Assembly: GCA_947624665.1 (NCBI GenBank)
Contig: CANQLK010000133.1
Location: 1-5,023, forward strand
Source: Candidatus Gastranaerophilales bacterium
Lineage (GTDB): Bacteria; Cyanobacteriota; Vampirovibrionia; Gastranaerophilales; Gastranaerophilaceae
DNA length: 5,023 nt
Direction: 5' to 3'
This document shows, one piece after another, positions 1 through 5,023 of the stretch (the stretch's first letter is position 1; every line of letters starts with the position of its first letter). The position numbers and the translations under genes are program-made. The notes below the pieces were generated by a model. It was not told the origin of the DNA and made no database searches. It saw nothing but the letters and a program-made list of their open reading frames with translations.

Positions 1-1459
1 TATCCAGGCCATCGGGCAGAGAAGCTATTACATCCGTTAAATGAGATGCTTGTATAACCCTGTTTAATTCGTATTCACTTGCATTCGGTTTTGCAAGCAT
101 TATATTATCCCTGATTGTACCCGTAAAAAGAAAATTATCCTGAAATACAAACGATATATTATCTCTTAAATCTTTAAGCCTGAAATTTTTAATGTTTTCG
201 CCGTCTATTTTTATTGCTCCCGAATTTACATCGTAAAAACGAGGTATGAGATTAACCAGAGTCGATTTTCCGCCTCCAGAATTGCCGACTATAGCTATTG
301 TTTCGCCTGCATTAACCGTTAAATTAATATTATTTAATACGGGATTATCACTTACGTATTCAAACGATACGTGTTCAAATGATATACTGTTTTTGAGTTT
401 CGGAAATTCAATCGGATTATCGGAATCTTTAATTATCGGTACATAATCGAATAATTCAAAGACCCTGCACATTGCAACAAATATATTCTGAATTCTTGTC
501 ATTGTATGCCCAAGTGTTTTAATCGGCTTATAAAGCAGAAGCAAAGATGTTACAAATGAAGCAAAAGAACCTGCAGTCATGCTTCCCGAATATATCAGCT
601 TTGTTCCGTAATACAGAACGAATGCAATACCAAAAGATGCTATAAGATACATAATCGGAGACATCCACCCCTGTCTTTTTGTAAGTGATATTGAAACTTT
701 AAAACTGTTGTCAATACCTTCTTTAAATAATTTCTTTTGGCGTTCTTGAAGGCTGTATGCGGTTACAACTTTATTCCCCGAATATGTTTCGTTCATGGTT
801 GTCATGATATCGCCGAGAATAACGGTATTTTTATTAGAAACTGATTTAATTTTCTTTCTTATTAAGGCTATTGGTATAAAAGCAAGTGCCAGAACAAGCA
901 CACCGACAACGGCAAGTTTCCAGGAACTGTATAACATTACCGTTATTAAAGACAGGGCGCCGAATAAACTGATTATAAATGTTTTTATTTCTTCAACAAC
1001 CCCTCTTGAAGCCTGGTCAGGGTCGGTCAAATATCTGTTTATAATTAATCCTGACGAGTTTTCATCAAAAAATGAGGTATCCATATATACCAAAGTTGCA
1101 AAAAGTTCATTCTTAACAGAGTTTGTAATTTTTAAACTTGTCCAATCCGTAAGGTAGGTATTAAAATATCTTAACAGACCTTGAAAAACTGCAAAAAATA
1201 TTATGGCAAAAGGCATAGCAACAGCAATTGCTTCATAGGGAATAACCAAACCCCATAATCTGAGATTTTGCTGCCCGACTACATAGTCCATATACGGTTT
1301 AAGTGCAAAAGATACAACTCCGTCCAATAATCCTACGGGAATTGCTACTAAAAATCCCAACATTACCCTTCCCATAAACGGTTTTATAAACGGAAAAATT
1401 CTTTTCAGAAGCCAACCGTATCGGAACGATGATTGTGCTTGTGTGTCTTTTAATTTCAT
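1..1459 (-). CDS. ABC exporter, fused membrane and ATPase domains, MsbA-like (3' end missing)
   Basis: This is a half-transporter of the type I exporter family, which works as a homodimer in the inner membrane and uses ATP to flip or export lipids, glycolipids or drugs. I translated 486 residues; the usual length is about 580-600, so the end lies beyond the left edge. The membrane domain covers roughly residues 15-330, with hydrophobic segments near 32-54, 78-103, 159-177, 182-200, 275-295 and 305-325. It has typical exporter landmarks: FFDENSSG at 130-137 and SWKLAVVG at 179-186. The ATPase domain follows, with Walker A GNSGGGKST at 392-400 and the Q-loop glutamine at 440 in FVFQDN. The ABC signature, Walker B and H-loop would lie past the edge and cannot be judged. 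The start ATG (1457-1459) has AGGA seven bases upstream. No C39 peptidase domain precedes the membrane domain. MsbA (lipid A flippase) is the nearest well-known relative, but the substrate cannot be read from this sequence. The gene is divergent from the radical SAM gene. Confidence 0.93.
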   Translation of the reverse strand, partial: MKLKDTQAQSSFRYGWLLKRIFPFIKPFMGRVMLGFLVAIPVGLLDGVVSFALKPYMDYVVGQQNLRLWGLVIPYEAIAVAMPFAIIFFAVFQGLLRYFNTYLTDWTSLKITNSVKNELFATLVYMDTSFFDENSSGLIINRYLTDPDQASRGVVEEIKTFIISLFGALSLITVMLYSSWKLAVVGVLVLALAFIPIALIRKKIKSVSNKNTVILGDIMTTMNETYSGNKVVTAYSLQERQKKLFKEGIDNSFKVSISLTKRQGWMSPIMYLIASFGIAFVLYYGTKLIYSGSMTAGSFASFVTSLLLLYKPIKTLGHTMTRIQNIFVAMCRVFELFDYVPIIKDSDNPIEFPKLKNSISFEHVSFEYVSDNPVLNNINLTVNAGETIAIVGNSGGGKSTLVNLIPRFYDVNSGAIKIDGENIKNFRLKDLRDNISFVFQDNFLFTGTIRDNIMLAKPNASEYELNRVIQASHLTDVIASLPDGLD

Positions 1460-1471
1460 TTAAAATTCCTG

Positions 1472-1502
1472 TTCAATCTCTTATATTATTTTATTGTATA
1501 AT
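1472..1502 (+). promoter_or_regulatory. Candidate promoter for the radical SAM gene
   Basis: A perfect -10 hexamer TATAAT lies at 1497-1502, 47 bases before the start codon. The best -35 is weak: TTCAAT at 1472-1477, three of six matches, with a long 19-base spacer. The -10 is convincing by itself; the -35 is not. The region overlaps the divergent candidate promoter for the ABC gene, so the two could compete for RNA polymerase or share a regulator. Confidence 0.4.
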
Positions 1503-1514
1503 GAATATGGTCAA
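1488..1514 (-). promoter_or_regulatory. Candidate sigma-70-type promoter for the ABC exporter
   Basis: Read on the minus strand, TTGACC (1514-1509) matches five of six -35 consensus bases. It is followed after 15 bases by TAAAAT (1493-1488), which matches five of six -10 bases. The spacer is shorter than the preferred 17 bases. The elements sit 29-55 bases upstream of the ATG, as expected for a short leader. In DNA this AT-rich such matches arise easily, so this is only a candidate. It overlaps the candidate plus-strand promoter. Confidence 0.35.
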
Positions 1515-1549
1515 TTAAGATAATTTATTACATAAATTAATGGAAAGTC

Positions 1550-2653
1550 ATGAGTGTATATAGAAGTTGTCATTCGGTAGAGGGTGAATTATTTTTTAAT
1601 CATTTGAATAAAGTCGGATATTGCTGCATGCTGTTTCCGTCAGGCGGTCAACCTATACTTTATTCTAACTACCGTGGTGAACTTATTGATTGGAACGAGT
1701 TTTTTAAAAACAGAGAAAAGCATATCGAATTAATGAAAAACGGTTCGGCAATTGAAGAATGTAAAAATTGCTTTTGGATTAGAAAAAAAGATTGGCCCGA
1801 AAGAACAAATTCATTTCGATATATTCTTATAAATGTTTGGGTTAATTGTAATTTATATTGTACTTATTGTGCAATACATTCAAAAGTTATCGATTTAAGC
1901 GAAACCATAGAATACGATATAGCTGCCGTCATTAAAGATATGATAGATAAAAAGGTTGTTACTCCCGATACTAAAATCGATATAGCGGGCGGAGAAGCAA
2001 CTCTTGATAAAAATTTCAATAAATTTCTTTCCATGCTCTTAGCAGAAGGTATAAAAAATATTAATATTAATACAAATGCAACGATTTATACCCCCAGTAT
2101 CTCTGCAGGCATTAAGAAGGGAGTTGTTTCCGTAATTACTTCCGTTGATTCGGGTAGTAAAGAAAAATTTATTGAAATAAAAAAAGCTGATTTATGGGAT
2201 AGGACTTGGGAAAATATAAAAAAATACTCGATGCAGGTTGACAAAGAACACAATTCAAATACGGTTAAATCAAAATTTATTATTATTCCAGGAGTTAATG
2301 ATTCAAAATCTCAAATCAGAAATTTTCTTATTCTTTCTAAAAAATCTAATGTATCGGGTGTCATTATAAATATTGATTTTAATTGGATTCGTGATAATCC
2401 CGAAAATGCCGATAATCATGAAAAAGTAATTCAAATTTTTGAATTAATAAAATATTTTATAAAAATTTCATCTCTTTTAAATCTTGATTGGAGTGTTTGG
2501 GCACACCTTGAAGATTTATTCTTACGACATAATCGTTGTCATCAGGATATGCTGCTTGATATTGATATTATTAATAACAGAGATGTCAATTTTAAAATAA
2601 AAAATGAGTTCTTTGAAAAAATATTATTAAAAATTTTAAATTTTATTAAATAA
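1550..2653 (+). CDS. Radical SAM protein with N-terminal SPASM-like cysteine cluster
   Basis: This complete 367-residue protein belongs to the radical SAM superfamily, which uses a [4Fe-4S] cluster to cleave S-adenosylmethionine and start radical chemistry. The cluster motif is CNLYCTYC, with cysteines 100, 104 and 107. The SAM-binding GGE is at 147-149. Other core-barrel landmarks are SVDSG at 198-202 and IIPGVND at 245-251. Ahead of the core, residues 1-80 carry C7, the pair C25-C26, a Gly/Trp/Phe/Arg stretch (G43, W48, F51-F52, R55) and C71-x-x-C74. This resembles the auxiliary-cluster SPASM segment that normally follows the core. The C-terminus (about 300-367) is Lys/Ile/Asn-rich and holds one more cysteine, C330. 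The start at 1550 is supported by GGAAAG at 1542-1547; an ATG at 1540 is out of frame and closes after seven codons. I recognise the architecture from uncharacterised proteins of host-associated bacteria, and no substrate can be assigned. Sampled lines give about 28% G+C, lower than the neighbouring genes. Confidence 0.92.
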   Translation: MSVYRSCHSVEGELFFNHLNKVGYCCMLFPSGGQPILYSNYRGELIDWNEFFKNREKHIELMKNGSAIEECKNCFWIRKKDWPERTNSFRYILINVWVNCNLYCTYCAIHSKVIDLSETIEYDIAAVIKDMIDKKVVTPDTKIDIAGGEATLDKNFNKFLSMLLAEGIKNININTNATIYTPSISAGIKKGVVSVITSVDSGSKEKFIEIKKADLWDRTWENIKKYSMQVDKEHNSNTVKSKFIIIPGVNDSKSQIRNFLILSKKSNVSGVIINIDFNWIRDNPENADNHEKVIQIFELIKYFIKISSLLNLDWSVWAHLEDLFLRHNRCHQDMLLDIDIINNRDVNFKIKNEFFEKILLKILNFIK

Positions 2654-2655
2654 TC

Positions 2656-2679
2656 AATTGTTACAATTTTTTAACAATT
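2656..2679 (+). terminator. Inverted repeat after the radical SAM gene, weak terminator or operator
   Basis: AATTGTTA (2656-2663) and TAACAATT (2672-2679) are perfect inverted repeats of eight bases around an eight-base loop, starting three bases after the stop codon. Each arm has only one G/C base, and the T-run lies in the loop instead of after the stem, so it does not look like a strong intrinsic terminator. It could equally be a protein-binding site upstream of the next gene. The position is suggestive; the function is not shown. Confidence 0.3.
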
Positions 2680-2722
2680 CGACCAAAAATATCAATAAAT
2701 TATATTTACATGACTATATAAA
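2679..2722 (+). promoter_or_regulatory. Possible promoter region for the GT5 gene
   Basis: TCGACC (2679-2684), four of six matches to a -35, is followed after 16 bases by TATATT (2701-2706), five of six matches to a -10. A second -10-like hexamer TATAAA (2717-2722) has no clear -35. The spacer is extremely AT-rich, so both could be chance. The 95-base gap to the radical SAM gene leaves room for independent transcription but does not prove it. Confidence 0.25.
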
Positions 2723-2734
2723 TGTGTGTTTATT

Positions 2735-2741
2735 AAAGGGG
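2735..2741 (+). promoter_or_regulatory. Ribosome binding site of the GT5 gene
   Basis: AAAGGGG ends seven bases before the ATG at 2749. It is the only G-rich stretch in this spacer. It fixes the start at 2749 in preference to the next in-frame ATG (codon 13), which lacks such a site. Confidence 0.6.
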
Positions 2742-2748
2742 TTAAATT

Positions 2749-5023
2749 ATGACGATAGGGATTTTTTCCGAATTTGGGACAAATATGCCTTCATCAGGCT
2801 CTTACGTTAAAAAAACGGAGGTTAATAATTCCGTTGCGGAAAAAATACCCGAGCCGAAAAAACATAGTGTTAAAGAAGTCATAAAAACAGTAGCTCCTAT
2901 CGCTTTGCCTTTAATAGCAATTCCAATAACAGCAGGTATTACTTATAAACTTTCAAATAAAAATGTTTCAAAACTCTCAAATGAAGTTAAAGAGCTGACA
3001 AATCAAATATCATCGCTGAAACAGTCAACTGAGCAAAATGTTATAAAACTTGGAGAGAGTTTAAAATCACAAAGTGCAAAAAATAAAAAAGCTAATGCTC
3101 AATTATGGTCTGCTATAATAGCCGCAGCGGGTCTAACGGGTTCGTATACGGCAGGAGCCATGTCTAAATCCGACAAGAAAAATGTTTCGGAAACTCTTTC
3201 TTCAAGGATGAACGGAATTGAGTCCGAAGCAAGAGCTGCAAGAGATGATGCAAAACAATCGGTTATATTAACGGGCAATAATCTGTCACGCAAATATACA
3301 GTTGATGTTGGCGGCATACAATTACTTAAAAATACCGACTGCTTAAGTAAAAACGAAAAAAATTATGCTCAGGCATTAGAACAAATTAAATCAGCTGCTC
3401 CAAAATATTTGTATGGTAAACCGGATGTTAAACCTATAGAAAAAGACCATCCTTCAATATGGTCAATTACTTCAGAATATGCTCCGGTTAAAGAAGGCGG
3501 ATTAGGCTCCGTTCCCGTTGAAATTCAGAATAATGCCGTTAAACTCGGTATTGATATGCCTACATTTATTCCTATGTATCAAAAGAAAGGAACTGCTTCA
3601 TTTAAAGAGGAAGAAGGTAAATATACTTATACATATAAAGGAAAAGAATTTAAGCTTGAAAAAGCTGCGACATTTAAAACTGACACTTATCAGGCTGGAA
3701 AGTCTAATACAGAAGAAGTTGAAGTCTATGTCTCGATACTTCCTATTGACGAAAATCATAAGAAACAGTTAGTTTTCATAAAAAATGATAATTATTTTAA
3801 CGGAACAATATATCAAACAAATGAGAAGTCGGAAGAACAGGAAAAATTTGCATTCTTCTCAAAAGCGGTTTATGAATTTGCGAAAGCAAAAGAAGATATT
3901 AACAGTGTGAAGGATTTAAAGATTACAAACAGAGAAGTATTTGATTCGATTAAATCACCCGATGCTTTAATTTTAAATGATTGGCAGGCTTCACCCGTTG
4001 CGGCTCTTGCAAGATATAAAGCTCCTATGGAACATGCATACGGACAATTGTCGGAAAATGCTTCAAAAAAACTTTCGGATATGACGATAATTACAATCGG
4101 ACATAATACTATGTATCAGGGTTCAACTCAAAATAATAACGATAATGCTCAAAGAATTGAATCAACTTCGAACATATTAAATACATTATTTGATAATTTT
4201 GCGGCAGATATAGTCAACAATGCTCATACGGGTGCTTCAGACACTAATCCTGCCGATAGCGGACTGAAAAATTTGGATAATGTTCTTTTAATAAACAAAA
4301 ATAATCCTCAAGAAAACCATACAAATTTATTAAATATGGGTATTTGTCTGAGTGATTATTTCCATCCCGTTTCGGAAAATTATGCAAAAGAAATAATCTC
4401 CGATGAGCATAAAGAGCTTTCAGGCGAAGTAAGATGGGCTTTAAATCAGAAAAATAATGCCGGTTCTCTTGTCGGTATTATTAACGGTAACGATTTTGAT
4501 AATTTATCTATCGAAAAAAAATATGATGATATCAAACATAGAACAGGATTAGAATTTACCGTTTACAATAGATCATCCTCAATCGATGAACTAACAAATG
4601 CAAGATTAAATAATAAAATAAACTTTTATAATAACTTTATGATACCTTTTTCGTTGAAAAATAAAACTGCCGTAAATGATTCAAAAACTCAAGAAGTCAG
4701 AAATCTTACCCATTCACTGGAATTGGCAGATAAAGCAGAGAAAACCAAACTTCCGGAATTAACGGACGAAGAATTAAAAAATACTCCGATAATTTCATCT
4801 GTTGGCAGACTTGTTTCACAAAAAGGTATTCCGTACATGACAGAAGCAATAAAAATGCTGATGGAAAATTGGGAAAAAGATTTTCCGGGCAAAAATAAAC
4901 CCATATTCTTCATAGCAGGCGGCGACGGGGAACACGGTAAAATCAGGGAACATATTGAAAATTGGCATAATAATGAATTAACAAACGAAGATGCGAAACG
5001 TGTAATTTTTGCACACGGCTTTG
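2749..5023 (+). CDS. glgA: Glycogen/starch synthase-like GT5 glycosyltransferase with membrane/coiled-coil N-terminus (3' end missing)
   Basis: The frame stays open from 2749 to the right edge, giving 758 residues; ordinary bacterial GlgA is about 480. From about residue 238 the protein follows the GT5 family, which adds glucose from ADP- or UDP-glucose to alpha-1,4-glucan. Visible landmarks are the sugar-nucleotide loop KEGGLG at 248-253, NDW at 410-412 (usually HDW), GHNTMYQG at 451-458 (family IHNxxYQG), the VSENYAKEI segment at 541-549, GIINGND at 576-582, and GRLVSQKG at 686-693 with the conserved Arg687 and Lys692. The last catalytic motif (PSxxEPCG) lies past the edge. Residues 1-236 are not part of GlgA: a polar start, a hydrophobic segment at about 44-66, a heptad-patterned coiled coil at about 68-107 (L76, V80, L83, I87, L90), and a second Ala/Gly-rich hydrophobic segment at about 119-138. 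No signal-peptidase site is evident. The GT5 part is also about 150 residues longer than usual between the KxGGL and RL..QKG motifs. The family is clear; activity and substrate are inferred. The symbol is given at family level only. Confidence 0.88.
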   Translation, partial: MTIGIFSEFGTNMPSSGSYVKKTEVNNSVAEKIPEPKKHSVKEVIKTVAPIALPLIAIPITAGITYKLSNKNVSKLSNEVKELTNQISSLKQSTEQNVIKLGESLKSQSAKNKKANAQLWSAIIAAAGLTGSYTAGAMSKSDKKNVSETLSSRMNGIESEARAARDDAKQSVILTGNNLSRKYTVDVGGIQLLKNTDCLSKNEKNYAQALEQIKSAAPKYLYGKPDVKPIEKDHPSIWSITSEYAPVKEGGLGSVPVEIQNNAVKLGIDMPTFIPMYQKKGTASFKEEEGKYTYTYKGKEFKLEKAATFKTDTYQAGKSNTEEVEVYVSILPIDENHKKQLVFIKNDNYFNGTIYQTNEKSEEQEKFAFFSKAVYEFAKAKEDINSVKDLKITNREVFDSIKSPDALILNDWQASPVAALARYKAPMEHAYGQLSENASKKLSDMTIITIGHNTMYQGSTQNNNDNAQRIESTSNILNTLFDNFAADIVNNAHTGASDTNPADSGLKNLDNVLLINKNNPQENHTNLLNMGICLSDYFHPVSENYAKEIISDEHKELSGEVRWALNQKNNAGSLVGIINGNDFDNLSIEKKYDDIKHRTGLEFTVYNRSSSIDELTNARLNNKINFYNNFMIPFSLKNKTAVNDSKTQEVRNLTHSLELADKAEKTKLPELTDEELKNTPIISSVGRLVSQKGIPYMTEAIKMLMENWEKDFPGKNKPIFFIAGGDGEHGKIREHIENWHNNELTNEDAKRVIFAHGF

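Noticed and set aside
246..1157. Plus-strand open frames of 66 and 120 codons (246-446 and 795-1157)
   Set aside because: They lie antisense within the ABC exporter, whose minus-strand frame gives clear family motifs. They have no recognisable domain and are chance frames.
1..2653. A RiPP-type cluster made of the radical SAM protein and the ABC exporter
   Set aside because: The exporter is divergently transcribed, has no leader-peptidase (C39) domain and looks like a lipid or drug exporter. No precursor-peptide gene is visible between or beside the two genes.
3099..3772. Open frames at 3099-3317 (minus) and 3518-3772 (plus)
   Set aside because: Both lie inside the continuous GT5 reading frame. 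The plus-strand one is a Lys/Leu-rich frame shift of AT-rich coding sequence with no motifs of its own.
4689..4913. Minus-strand open frame of 74 codons
   Set aside because: It is antisense to the GT5 segment that carries the conserved RL..QKG motif and has no support as a gene.
1..5023. CRISPR arrays, tRNA or rRNA genes, insertion sequences
   Set aside because: I saw no regularly spaced direct repeats, no tRNA-like cloverleaf, no rRNA sequence and no transposase or terminal inverted repeats when reading the window.

Overview
The window is a 5 kb piece of an AT-rich bacterial genome, roughly one-third G+C by eye. It holds three protein genes, and two of them run off the ends. The standard genetic code fits throughout, and purine-rich ribosome binding sites precede all three starts. 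An MsbA-type exporter, a glycogen/starch synthase-like glycosyltransferase and a radical SAM enzyme of a type I associate with gut and host-associated bacteria suggest an AT-rich, probably Gram-negative intestinal anaerobe. A Gastranaerophilales/Melainabacteria-like organism would fit, but no marker gene is present and this is only a guess.

Layout: bases 1-1459 (minus strand) encode the N-terminal 486 residues of a fused transmembrane/ATPase ABC exporter, cut before its ABC signature. A 90-base divergent intergenic region follows, with candidate promoters pointing both ways. Bases 1550-2653 (plus) encode a complete 367-residue radical SAM protein. Its auxiliary cysteine cluster lies in front of the radical SAM core rather than behind it. 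A 95-base spacer carries an 8-bp inverted repeat and possible promoter elements. Bases 2749-5023 (plus) encode the first 758 residues of a very long GT5 (GlgA-like) glycosyltransferase. This gene is open at the right edge and has a 236-residue N-terminal extension with two hydrophobic segments and a coiled coil.

The genes do not form an obvious pathway. The exporter is divergent from the other two, and the radical SAM and GT5 genes are co-directional but separated by 95 bases. The exporter and the GT5 protein both suit envelope or polysaccharide metabolism. The radical SAM protein has no recognisable substrate in the window: I found no precursor-peptide-like small gene beside it. The most unusual items are the membrane/coiled-coil GT5 fusion with altered motif residues and the N-terminal SPASM-like cluster of the radical SAM protein.
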